Source: a bacterium (GTDB taxonomy: Bacteria; Bacillota; Clostridia; Lachnospirales; Lachnospiraceae). From it: a DNA stretch of 44,111 bases. The notes beneath the pieces were generated by a model. That model was given only the letters and a program-made list of their open reading frames with translations. It searched no databases and had not been told where the DNA came from. Positions within the stretch are counted from its first letter, which is position 1. Each line of letters starts with the position of its first letter. A program made the translations under genes and the position numbers. Shown here piece after piece: positions 25,854-32,525 of this stretch. The stretch covers positions 80,477 through 124,587 of the forward strand of contig JAMPGX010000008.1 of NCBI GenBank assembly GCA_023663725.1, in the 5' to 3' direction.

Positions 25854-26270
25854 ATGATGAAACAGGAATTTGAACGGTTGGCAAAAATCGAAGTCACAGA
25901 AGAAACCTATACAAAGGTGATTGAACCCATGTATTCAGCAACAGACCTTTCCAAAATGGATTTTATAAAGCTGCTGAACCTGAAAGCACTCCAAGCACCA
26001 AAAGTCGTGGAAAAGACAATCAAGAAGATGGCGGTTCGTGACAGAAGTGGATTCAGGAAAACACCAAACGGATGTTATTACCACATTGAATATGTTGAAC
26101 TGGTGGATGTAGACATCAGGACAGGGAAATTCATTGTGAAGCCTTTGGAAGATGAAGATTTCCGAAAACTCATAGAAGAAGGACATGATCTGAACCTTAG
26201 CACTGATTTTGATTTTGACTATATCCAGTGCTTAGACACAAAGAAAAAGCCTGTTACACTGGCAGCATAA
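25854..26270 (+). CDS. first early phage protein, unknown function
   Basis: A 138-residue soluble acidic protein with no domain I recognise. Residues 1-60 look helical. The middle (RSGFRKTPNGCYYHIEYVELVDVDIRTG) looks like a beta hairpin, and the end is acidic (DLNLSTDFDFDYIQCLD). It is the first gene after the early promoter and operator, so it is repressed in the lysogen and made first on induction. ATGATG start; AGGATGG lies about 9 bases upstream. Confidence 0.7.
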   Translation: MMKQEFERLAKIEVTEETYTKVIEPMYSATDLSKMDFIKLLNLKALQAPKVVEKTIKKMAVRDRSGFRKTPNGCYYHIEYVELVDVDIRTGKFIVKPLEDEDFRKLIEEGHDLNLSTDFDFDYIQCLDTKKKPVTLAA

Positions 26271-26318
26271 GACAGACACCCACCCCGGCGGGTCAAAGCC
26301 GGGGAGAAAGAAGGGATA

Positions 26319-26483
26319 ATGTCAAAAGTTCAGGAAGTAAAGAAAGCTATGGTTGCCCTTGGTTATCCAAAGACAGAACACATTGAACTGGAAAGACTGG
26401 ATGACAGCAGAAGCAAGGTAATATATGACGGTCACTTCATTATTGGCATATATGACTTTAACCGTCACACATTCGTTGATTAG
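26319..26483 (+). CDS. small early phage protein
   Basis: 54 residues, MSKVQEVKKAMVALGYPKTE at the start and FIIGIYDFNRHTFVD at the end. GGAGAAAGAAGGG lies directly upstream of the ATG, and the next gene's ribosome site follows the stop, which supports a real gene. The sequence looks like a small alpha-beta-beta domain. Function unknown. Confidence 0.65.
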   Translation: MSKVQEVKKAMVALGYPKTEHIELERLDDSRSKVIYDGHFIIGIYDFNRHTFVD

Positions 26484-26492
26484 AAAGGTGGT

Positions 26493-26705
26493 ATGAACAT
26501 GACATTGGAAAAGATTTATGAAATGGGACTGATTAAGGATGACACAGAAATATTTGTTCGTCAGGGTGAAAGGTTCAAGGTGCTTGCACATGGCAACTGG
26601 TATCAGGATGATGTACTGAACTATATGCACCATGATGTTGAATCCTTCACATGGGAAGATGACAACAAACTTTATGTTGACATCAAGGAAACACAGGGGG
26701 TATAA
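26493..26705 (+). CDS. small early phage protein
   Basis: A 70-residue protein with AAAGGTGG 8 bases upstream. It is compact, acidic and aromatic-rich (HGNWYQDDVLNYMHHDVESF), with no known domain. A promoter-like TTGACA / TATAAA pair overlaps its 3' end and reads into the following noncoding block. Confidence 0.65.
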   Translation: MNMTLEKIYEMGLIKDDTEIFVRQGERFKVLAHGNWYQDDVLNYMHHDVESFTWEDDNKLYVDIKETQGV

Positions 26706-26706
26706 A
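26677..26706 (+). promoter_or_regulatory. putative promoter for the noncoding block
   Basis: TTGACA (26677-26682), 18 bp, TATAAA (26701-26706), ending at the stop codon of the previous gene. TTGACA can arise by chance here from Val-Asp-Ile codons; the correctly placed -10 makes it more credible. Confidence 0.5.
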
Positions 26707-26711
26707 TCCCC

Positions 26712-26909
26712 CGCTGTAATGCAGCTTCCCAACCATCCAAGGGAACAGGTCACAAGCCCTGATAAATGCAGAGTGGCAGCGAACTGAAACGCTTAATAAT
26801 AAAACACCCACATAATTAACCGGGTTCAGAACAGGGTAGCCGGAAGGTGTGGCACTCCATCCAGTGTCAGGCGGTCATGTGAAGCACCTAACGAATGAAA
26901 CCGCCTTTT
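26712..26909 (+). ncRNA. candidate noncoding RNA 1 (promoter to terminator)
   Basis: About 200 bases without an open frame between a promoter-like sequence and a terminator-like hairpin. Small hairpins are GCTG/CAGC (26713-26725), TTCCC/GGGAA (26726-26745) and AGCG/CGCT near 26778-26793. The 3' stem is GGCGGTCAT (26870-26878) with ATG and ACCGCC (26895-26905), followed by TTTT. A GGTG/CACC pairing would cross this last stem, so a pseudoknot is possible. I do not recognise the family. Confidence 0.45.
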
Positions 26910-26918
26910 AGAAAATAG

Positions 26919-27136
26919 TTGCAGTTCTTTCAAAAGATTGTCTATTGTGTGTTGGTCAACAGGTTTTGTTCATTTTTAAGGTGAAAATGTTCAGCGGTTC
27001 AGGGAAAGCAACGCTTGAAAAATTCCCTTGTCGGTCAACAGGATTGCAGATTTTAATGTGAAATCTGATAAAGGAAAGACACCCCTGACTGCATCAAGGT
27101 GTGCTGACAATAGACAACTTTTTGAAAGAACTGCAA
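26919..27136 (+). ncRNA. candidate structured RNA 2 (30-bp closing stem, twin hairpins)
   Basis: The left arm 26919-26948 and right arm 27107-27136 are complementary at 28 of 30 positions, plus one G-U pair. Inside are two copies of GGTCAACAGG (26954-26963 and 27033-27042). Each is followed by a hairpin with a 7-nt loop TAAGGTG or TAATGTG on different stems (CATTTT/AAAATG and CAGATTT/AAATCTG). Two more stems lie inside: AGGGAA/TTCCCT (27001-27006 and 27023-27028) and ACACC/GGTGT. A shared loop on stems of different, self-compensated sequence argues for RNA. No open frame spans it. Confidence 0.65.
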
Positions 27137-27154
27137 AGAAAGGGAAGGTGACTT

Positions 27155-27379
27155 GTGGCAAAACAGAAAATATTGACAGCGTTCATTGAACAGGTTGTTC
27201 AGCTTGAAAATGAATCAGATTTTCAACAGTATTTGAATTTCCTGAAAGCGGGAAAGACCCTGTACCACATCAGAGATACTAAAAGGGATGCAGCGGGCAA
27301 GGTCTATGTGACCATAAGGAAGCAGTACAACAACAATGTATTCCCGGATGCAGAACAGAAAGAAGGTGAGAATGGATGA
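27155..27379 (+). CDS. small phage protein
   Basis: 74 residues from a GTG start with GGAAGGTG upstream, overlapping the next gene by 4 bp (ATGA). N-terminal amphipathic helix (ILTAFIEQVVQLENESDFQQYLNFL, about residues 6-29), then a beta-rich end with YVTIRKQYNN. No family recognised. The overlap ties it to the Cro-like gene. Confidence 0.65.
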   Translation: MAKQKILTAFIEQVVQLENESDFQQYLNFLKAGKTLYHIRDTKRDAAGKVYVTIRKQYNNNVFPDAEQKEGENG

Positions 27380-27594
27380 ACAAAAACCTGTTAAGAAGCA
27401 TCATGGTATTGCATGGTGACAACGACACAACACTTGCAGAGTTCCTTTTGATTTCAAGATCAAGGTTTTCTGCAAAAATCAATGAAACAGGCGGGGCAGA
27501 ATTTACCAAAAGGGAAATTACAAGAATTAGAGAAAAGTATGAATTGACCGGGGAACAGGTCATTGACATTTTTTTTGCCCCAAAAGTATCTTGA
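27376..27594 (+). CDS. Cro-like DNA-binding protein (DUF739-like)
   Basis: A 72-residue single helix-turn-helix protein. MNKNLLRSIMVLHGDNDTTLAEFLLISRSRFSAKIN then EFTKREITRIREKYELTGEQVIDIFF follows the pattern of small phage Cro/DUF739 proteins. It probably competes with or antagonises the repressor at operators. Its last codons contain the -35 and part of the -10/operator of the next promoter (27563-27603). Confidence 0.75.
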   Translation: MNKNLLRSIMVLHGDNDTTLAEFLLISRSRFSAKINETGGAEFTKREITRIREKYELTGEQVIDIFFAPKVS

Positions 27595-27603
27595 TAAGAT
27601 ACT
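27563..27603 (+). promoter_or_regulatory. internal promoter with phage operator 2
   Basis: TTGACA (27563-27568), 18 bp, TATCTT (27587-27592). The -10 lies inside a perfect AGTATCTT-GAT-AAGATACT repeat (27585-27603), so a repressor bound here would block the promoter of the following genes. Confidence 0.7.
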
Positions 27604-27633
27604 ACAAAATGTTTGAAAGGATAGGTGAACAAA

Positions 27634-28047
27634 ATGAAATTCAGCGAAAAGTTGAAAAGTGCTATGCAGCAGTTGGGAATCAATCAGGCAAAGGTGGTCA
27701 GCCTGACCGGGAAAAGCAAGGGGTCAATCAGTCAGTACCTTTCCGGGAAGCAGACACCATCAGCGGATGTTCAGCGTGACATTGCAGTGTCACTTGGACT
27801 TGCCCCGGACTTCTTTGAACAGGAAGAAAGCAAAGCGGTCATCATGAAACCGTCAGAAACAGGGAAGATTGAAAGGCTTTTGCCGGAAGAAGTTGCACCC
27901 CTTCTTGGGATGGATAAGGGAACGGTCAGGAAAGGATTGCAGCAAGGGGTTTTCCCTTGGGGGTATGGAATCCACACTTCTGAAAATCGTTGGTCATACT
28001 TCATCAACAAGAAGCGGTTTGAGGAAATCGAAGGTGTGACGGTTTAG
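27634..28047 (+). CDS. XRE-family regulator with second C-terminal DNA-binding domain
   Basis: 137 residues from the ATG at 27634; GGATAGGTG lies 6 bases upstream, and an in-frame GTG 3 codons earlier is less likely. The N-terminal XRE domain is FSEKLKSAMQQLGINQAKV, then SKGSISQYLSGKQ (residues 3-60). The C-terminal part (LLPEEVAPLLGMDKGTVRKGLQQGVFPWGYG, then WSYFINKKRFEEIEG) resembles a MerR/excisionase-like winged helix. Two DNA-binding heads in one small protein suggest looping or excisionase-type activity. It is transcribed from an operator-controlled promoter. Confidence 0.78.
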   Translation: MKFSEKLKSAMQQLGINQAKVVSLTGKSKGSISQYLSGKQTPSADVQRDIAVSLGLAPDFFEQEESKAVIMKPSETGKIERLLPEEVAPLLGMDKGTVRKGLQQGVFPWGYGIHTSENRWSYFINKKRFEEIEGVTV

Positions 28048-28062
28048 GAAAGGGGTGAACAT

Positions 28063-28965
28063 ATGCCAAAGATTCAATACAAGGAAATCAACTTTCAGAA
28101 GAAAAGCCTTGACCTGATTGAATTGGTGAATCAGGTTGTGGATGAATATTCTGCACAGGGGTATGAACTGACCCTTAGACAAGCCTACTATCAGTTAGTT
28201 GCAAGGGGTTACATCCCCAACAATGAACGCAGCTATAAGAACATAGGCAACCTTATCAATGACGGCAGACTTGCCGGACTGATTGACTGGAACAGCATCA
28301 CAGACAGAACCCGCAATCTTAGGGGCAACAGCCATTGGCACACCCCGGCAGATGTGATTGCATCCGCAAGGTACTCATACCTTCTTGATAAGTGGATGGG
28401 TCAACCGAATTATGTTGAAGTGTGGGTTGAAAAGGATGCACTGGTTGACATTGTTGGTCAGGTTTGCAGACCGCTTGACACACCACATTTTTCTTGCCGG
28501 GGTTACACTTCACAGTCAGAAATGTGGAGTGCTGCACAGCGTTTCATCCGGCAGAGTGACCGGGAAAAAAGAATCATCATCCACTTGGGCGACCATGACC
28601 CAAGCGGTATTGACATGACAAGGGACATTCAGGAACGGTTGGAAATGTTCGGTGCTGATGTGTATGTGAAGCGGGTGGCACTGACCATGAATCAGATTCA
28701 GACATACAACCCGCCACCCAACCCGGCAAAGATAACGGACAGCAGAGCATCCAAGTATATTGACCAGTTCGGTGATGAATCGTGGGAACTGGATGCCCTT
28801 GAACCGAAGGTCATCACTAACCTGATAAATCAGGAAGTCACAAAGTACCGGGATGATGAAATATATCAGGCAGTGTGTGACAAAGAGAGGAAGGAAAAAG
28901 AAGAACTGAAAATGTTGGAACGCAACTATGACAGGGCGGTTGCCTACTTGGAAAGTGAGGATTGA
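28063..28965 (+). CDS. Spo11/Topo VI subunit A-like Toprim protein
   Basis: 300 residues. The N-terminal winged-helix part contains LTLRQAYYQLVARGYIPNN, resembling the catalytic-tyrosine motif R-x-x-Y-Y of Topo VI-A/Spo11 (Tyr42 or Tyr43). A Toprim domain follows, with Glu123 (VEVWVEKDALV) and the DxD in HLGDHDPSGID (Asp177 and Asp179). The late part LTMNQIQTYNPPPNPAK and YIDQFGDESWELDAL matches the Spo11-like C-terminal region. No Topo VI-B ATPase gene is nearby. This agrees with the short stand-alone Spo11-like proteins ('Mini-A' type) reported from mobile elements. It may nick or bind DNA in replication or recombination; activity is inferred. Confidence 0.7.
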   Translation: MPKIQYKEINFQKKSLDLIELVNQVVDEYSAQGYELTLRQAYYQLVARGYIPNNERSYKNIGNLINDGRLAGLIDWNSITDRTRNLRGNSHWHTPADVIASARYSYLLDKWMGQPNYVEVWVEKDALVDIVGQVCRPLDTPHFSCRGYTSQSEMWSAAQRFIRQSDREKRIIIHLGDHDPSGIDMTRDIQERLEMFGADVYVKRVALTMNQIQTYNPPPNPAKITDSRASKYIDQFGDESWELDALEPKVITNLINQEVTKYRDDEIYQAVCDKERKEKEELKMLERNYDRAVAYLESED

Positions 28966-28969
28966 AGAA

Positions 28970-30025
28970 ATGGGAGAAGTCAAAGGGTACAAGGTTTTCA
29001 ATAAAGACTGGACTTGCAGAGGTTTTCAGTACACTTGCCCCGGAGTTTTTGAAGAAGATGTCAAGCCTATGGTGTGTGACCGGGGATTTCACTTTTGTGA
29101 AAAGCTGTCTGACTGTTTTGAGTATTACAGGTTTAACCCTGAAAACAAGGTTGCAGAAGTCATTGCCCTTGGTGAAGTGGATTCTGATGGCAAAAAGTCC
29201 TGTACCAACAAGATTCAGATTGTGCGGGAAATCACTTGGGATGAAGTCTTGCGGATTGTGAACGAAGGAAAAGATTGCACAGGCATCTGCAACACCGGGA
29301 ACAGGAACACCGGGGACTGGAACACCGGGAACAGGAACACCGGGAACAGGAACACCGGGAACAGGAACACCGGGAACAGGAACACCGGGGACTGCAACAC
29401 CGGGGACTGGAACACCGGGAACAGGAACACCGGGGACTGCAACACCGGGAACAGGAACACCGGGAACAGGAACACCGGGGACTGGAACACCGGGAACAGG
29501 AACACCGGGGACTGCAACACCGGGAACAGGAACACCGGGAACAGGAACACCGGGGACTGGAACACCGGGAACAGGAACACCGGGGACTGCAACACCGGGG
29601 ACTGGAACACCGGGGACTGCAACACCGGGAACAGGAACACCGGGGACTGCAACACCGGGGACTGGAACAAGTCATCTTTCAATAATGGGTGTTTCATGAC
29701 AGAAGAACCTAAAATCAGTATGTTCAACAAACCTTCTGACTGGTCATACAGGGATTGGCTGAACAGTGATGCCCGGTATCTTCTGAACCAGATACCAAAG
29801 AATGTTGTGGAGTGGATATATACAGAGGATATGACGGATGAAGAAAAGGCAGAGCATCCGACACATGAAACAACAGGCGGGTATTTGAAGGTACTGGATG
29901 AATCTGAATGTGGTCAGTTATGGTGGGGCAGCTTGACAGACCGACAAAAGGACATCATCAAGGCATTGCCGAATTTTGACCCTGAAATATTTGAACAGTG
30001 TACTGGTATCAGGGTAGATGAATGA
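28970..30025 (+). CDS. phage protein with 25 NTGxx pentapeptide repeats
   Basis: 351 residues from the ATG at 28970. Residues about 1-105 form an N-terminal domain (VKGYKVFNKDWTCRGFQY, then CDRGFHFCEKLSDCFEYY) resembling the phage DUF7666 family. Residues 108-232 are 25 uninterrupted pentapeptides, NTG followed by NR, DW or DC. The C-terminal 115 residues are an ordinary mixed domain with SDWSYRDWLNSDARYLLNQIP. The repeats resemble the Pentapeptide_2 pattern and should form a right-handed beta-helix. It starts 4 bases after the Spo11-like stop, so it is co-translated, and overlaps the helicase start by 8 bp. Confidence 0.85.
   Translation: MGEVKGYKVFNKDWTCRGFQYTCPGVFEEDVKPMVCDRGFHFCEKLSDCFEYYRFNPENKVAEVIALGEVDSDGKKSCTNKIQIVREITWDEVLRIVNEGKDCTGICNTGNRNTGDWNTGNRNTGNRNTGNRNTGNRNTGDCNTGDWNTGNRNTGDCNTGNRNTGNRNTGDWNTGNRNTGDCNTGNRNTGNRNTGDWNTGNRNTGDCNTGDWNTGDCNTGNRNTGDCNTGDWNKSSFNNGCFMTEEPKISMFNKPSDWSYRDWLNSDARYLLNQIPKNVVEWIYTEDMTDEEKAEHPTHETTGGYLKVLDESECGQLWWGSLTDRQKDIIKALPNFDPEIFEQCTGIRVDE
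29291..29665 (+). repeat. 25 x 15-bp tandem repeat
   Basis: Units of AACACCGGGAACAGG, AACACCGGGGACTGG and AACACCGGGGACTGC occur 13, 6 and 6 times with no other variation. Units 9-13 and 14-18 repeat the same order (NR DC NR NR DW), a 75-bp higher-order unit. Near-identity at third codon positions indicates recent expansion. Confidence 0.97.
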
Positions 30026-31367
30026 ACCTGTATTCATGCCCCATCAGAATCAGGCACTTGACCTGACGGAATCATTCAACAGGTGTGCATATTACCTTGA
30101 TATGGGACTTGGCAAGACCTTTGTGGGTGCAGAAAAGATGTGGCGGTTGAACAATGCAGTGAACCTTGTCATATGCCAAAAATCCAAGATTGATGACTGG
30201 GCTGCACACTTCAAAGAATTTTATCCTGAATACCATGTTTTGAACTTGACCAAGAAAAGTGAAGCGGTCACTTTCAGGAATGAACTGGCAACAATGGAAA
30301 TGTACCATTCATCTGACCTGATAGGCATTGTGAACTATGAAACAGCATTCAGGCGGGATTGGCTGCTGAAACTGCAAAACTTCACCCTTCTACTGGATGA
30401 ATCAAGCCTTATCAGCAACGAAACAGCAAAGCGGTCAAAGTTTGTCCTGAAAATGAACCCTGAAAGTGTGGTGCTGCTGTCCGGGACACCAACAGCCGGG
30501 AAATATGAAAGGTTGTGGTCACAGTTGCGGTTGCTTGGTTGGGACATATCCAAGGAAACCTTTTGGAAGTCCTATGTTGAAACACAGTGGGTTGAAGAAG
30601 GGGATTTCAAGCATGAAGTCATTGTTGGGTATAAACACACTGAACACCTAAAAAAAAGGCTTGCTGAACATGGTGCTATCTTCATGAAAACAAGTGATGT
30701 TGTGGACTTGCCTGAACAGATTGAACAGAAAATTTTTATGAAACCTACCAAGGCATACCAGTATTTCATGAAACACAGTTACATCATGCTTGACACTTTG
30801 AACTGTACCCCTTTCCATGATGATTCTGATTTTTATGGCAAGGATGTCACACCAAGGGTTGAACTGGTTGGTGACAACAGCCTGACCAAGACCCTGTATG
30901 CAAGGCAGCTATGCGGGCAGTACCACAAGGAAAAACTGGAAGCATTCAGGGACTTGCTGCAATCCACTGATGACAGGCTGATTGTTTTCTATAACTTCAC
31001 TGCTGAATACCTTGAACTGGTCAAGATAGCGGATGAACTGGGGAAACCACAGTCAATAGTGAACGGTAAGCAGAAACAGTTATTGAACTATGAGAATTGC
31101 AGCAATTCAGTCACCTTCATCCAGTATCAGGCGGGGGCAATGGGCGGGAACTACCAAAAGGCAAATAAGGTTGTATATTTCACCTTGCCCCTTGGGAAAG
31201 GTTCATGTGACCTTTGGGAACAGTCAAAAAAGCGTGTTCACCGTATCGGTCAGGACAAGACCTGTTTCTATTACTACTTACTGGTGAAGGGAAGCATAGA
31301 AGAAAGAAACCTTGAAGCATTGAAGGTTGGAAAGGATTTGACAGATGAATTATTCAAAGAGTATTAA
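30018..31367 (+). CDS. SNF2-family DNA helicase/translocase
   Basis: 449 residues. Motif I is YYLDMGLGKTFVGAEKM with Lys33, motif II is LLLDESSLI (about 124, a DESS variant of DEAH), and motif III is LLSGTPTAG. In the second RecA-like lobe are FIQYQAGAMGGNYQKANKVVYFTLP and motif VI KKRVHRIGQDKTC (about 403). It lacks accessory domains, as usual for phage-encoded members thought to remodel protein-DNA complexes at replication forks. It overlaps the genes on both sides, so it belongs to one early operon. Confidence 0.93.
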   Translation: MNEPVFMPHQNQALDLTESFNRCAYYLDMGLGKTFVGAEKMWRLNNAVNLVICQKSKIDDWAAHFKEFYPEYHVLNLTKKSEAVTFRNELATMEMYHSSDLIGIVNYETAFRRDWLLKLQNFTLLLDESSLISNETAKRSKFVLKMNPESVVLLSGTPTAGKYERLWSQLRLLGWDISKETFWKSYVETQWVEEGDFKHEVIVGYKHTEHLKKRLAEHGAIFMKTSDVVDLPEQIEQKIFMKPTKAYQYFMKHSYIMLDTLNCTPFHDDSDFYGKDVTPRVELVGDNSLTKTLYARQLCGQYHKEKLEAFRDLLQSTDDRLIVFYNFTAEYLELVKIADELGKPQSIVNGKQKQLLNYENCSNSVTFIQYQAGAMGGNYQKANKVVYFTLPLGKGSCDLWEQSKKRVHRIGQDKTCFYYYLLVKGSIEERNLEALKVGKDLTDELFKEY

Positions 31368-32034
31368 AAGGGCAGACATTGCAAGAAGGGTCATCCTGTC
31401 ATGGTGCGTGGTTGCAGTTGTCTTTCTGCTGATAGGCGGTGTGTCAGGATATGCCCTGAAAACTCATATAACCGCCAAACAGGGCGGTCAAGACGAAAAG
31501 CAGACAAATATACAGGCAGAGGGTAAAACCCTTGTATATGGGGCATATGATGACCGCACATTCACACAGGAAATACCGCTTGACTGGGATGCGGGGGATT
31601 TGGATTTTGTACCGCTGCAATGCAGTATGCCACAGGAAGAACAGGAATTTTTGTTCTACCTATGCAGCGGGTACAACATAGACTTCTGCCTTGTCATGGC
31701 AATGATACAGACGGAATCAAAGTTTGATGCAAGTGCGGTCAGTGCAACGGATGACTATGGACTGATGCAGATAAACCAAAACAACCATGACTGGCTGACA
31801 GAAACCCTTGGTGTGACAGACTACCTTGACCCATACCAAAATATGCGGGCGGGTTGCTACATACTTAGGAAACTGTTTGAACGGTATCAGGACACTGAAC
31901 TTGTCCTTATGTGCTACAACATGGGGGAAAACGGTGCATCCCGGTTATGGGAGAATGGCATATATCACACTGACTACACTGAACAAGTGCTGAACTGTCA
32001 AAGACAGTATCAGGAACAGTTGGAAGGTGATTGA
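31345..32034 (+). CDS. membrane-anchored lytic transglycosylase
   Basis: 229 residues with one N-terminal membrane helix (about 17-37, preceded by Lys/Arg), then an outside linker. An SLT-type domain follows (about 95-225). The catalytic Glu is 124 in AMIQTESKFDASAVSATDDYGLMQIN, with the later AGCYILRKLFERY and LMCYNMGENGA segments. It should cleave peptidoglycan near the membrane. It overlaps the helicase gene by 23 bp and sits among replication genes rather than in a lysis or tail module, which is unusual. Confidence 0.88.
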   Translation: MNYSKSIKRADIARRVILSWCVVAVVFLLIGGVSGYALKTHITAKQGGQDEKQTNIQAEGKTLVYGAYDDRTFTQEIPLDWDAGDLDFVPLQCSMPQEEQEFLFYLCSGYNIDFCLVMAMIQTESKFDASAVSATDDYGLMQINQNNHDWLTETLGVTDYLDPYQNMRAGCYILRKLFERYQDTELVLMCYNMGENGASRLWENGIYHTDYTEQVLNCQRQYQEQLEGD

Positions 32035-32039
32035 ATGGG

Positions 32040-32192
32040 ATGAAAGGGCAAGTGACCTGTAGGAATTGCTATAAATGCAACCACTGCATAGAAAGTTCAA
32101 GGGAATACCCTTGTAAATTCTTCAAAAAGAAAGAAGGTGAAAAGGCATGGCAGCAGAAAAGAACTTTGAAAACAGGGTCAAGACCTTCCTGA
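32040..32192 (+). CDS. small zinc-ribbon-like protein
   Basis: 50 residues, MKGQVTCRNCYKCNHCIESS and EYPCKFFKKK, with Cys at spacing C-x2-C-x2-C-x2-C and one more Cys, suggesting a metal-binding knuckle. GGAAGGTG lies about 10 bases upstream, and a TTG at 32031 is an alternative start. Its 3' third overlaps the start of the nuclease gene in another frame by 46 bp, so only the first 35 codons are free DNA. A real gene is likely but not certain. Confidence 0.5.
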   Translation: MKGQVTCRNCYKCNHCIESSREYPCKFFKKKEGEKAWQQKRTLKTGSRPS

Positions 32193-32506
32193 AGGACAGG
32201 GGTGCATGGGTCTTGAAATACTGGGGCGGTGCAGCTTACACAAAAAGCGGTGTCCCTGACCTGTTGGTGTGTTTCAGCGGTTGGTTCATTGGTATTGAAC
32301 TGAAAGCACCAAGGGGAAAACCGTCAGACTTGCAGCTTTACCAGTTGCGGGAAATCGAAAAGGCGGGTGGTGTTGGAATCCTGTTATATCCAAAGGACTT
32401 TGAGGACTTCAAGAAGTTCATAGGGGATTTGGAAAAGGGTGAACTTCCCATCACACTTCAAGGTGTTTATCCATTCCTGACTGAATGGAATCACATAAAA
32501 AATTAA
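32147..32506 (+). CDS. VRR-NUC domain nuclease
   Basis: A 119-residue stand-alone VRR-NUC domain of the PD-(D/E)XK superfamily. The core is Asp38 in SGVPDLLVC, Glu51-x-Lys53 in IGIELKAPRGKPSDLQ, and Gln63. The first helix Glu lies near the N-terminus. Phage members are proposed to act on branched DNA, like Holliday-junction resolvases. AAGGTG precedes the ATG. It belongs with the replication/recombination module. Confidence 0.93.
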   Translation: MAAEKNFENRVKTFLKDRGAWVLKYWGGAAYTKSGVPDLLVCFSGWFIGIELKAPRGKPSDLQLYQLREIEKAGGVGILLYPKDFEDFKKFIGDLEKGELPITLQGVYPFLTEWNHIKN

Positions 32507-32525
32507 GAGTAAAGGAGATCAAACA

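Noticed and set aside
26919-27136. MITE or small insertion element with 30-bp terminal repeats
   Set aside because: No target-site duplication at the ends, and the inside has paired hairpins with conserved loops, which fits RNA better. Not fully excluded.
29291-29665. CRISPR-like array
   Set aside because: Units are contiguous 15-mers with no unique spacers; it is a coding minisatellite.
29215-29730. Long open frames in other frames and on the opposite strand of the pentapeptide repeat
   Set aside because: A 15-bp repeat without stops leaves every frame open; these have no ribosome site and encode low-complexity shadows.
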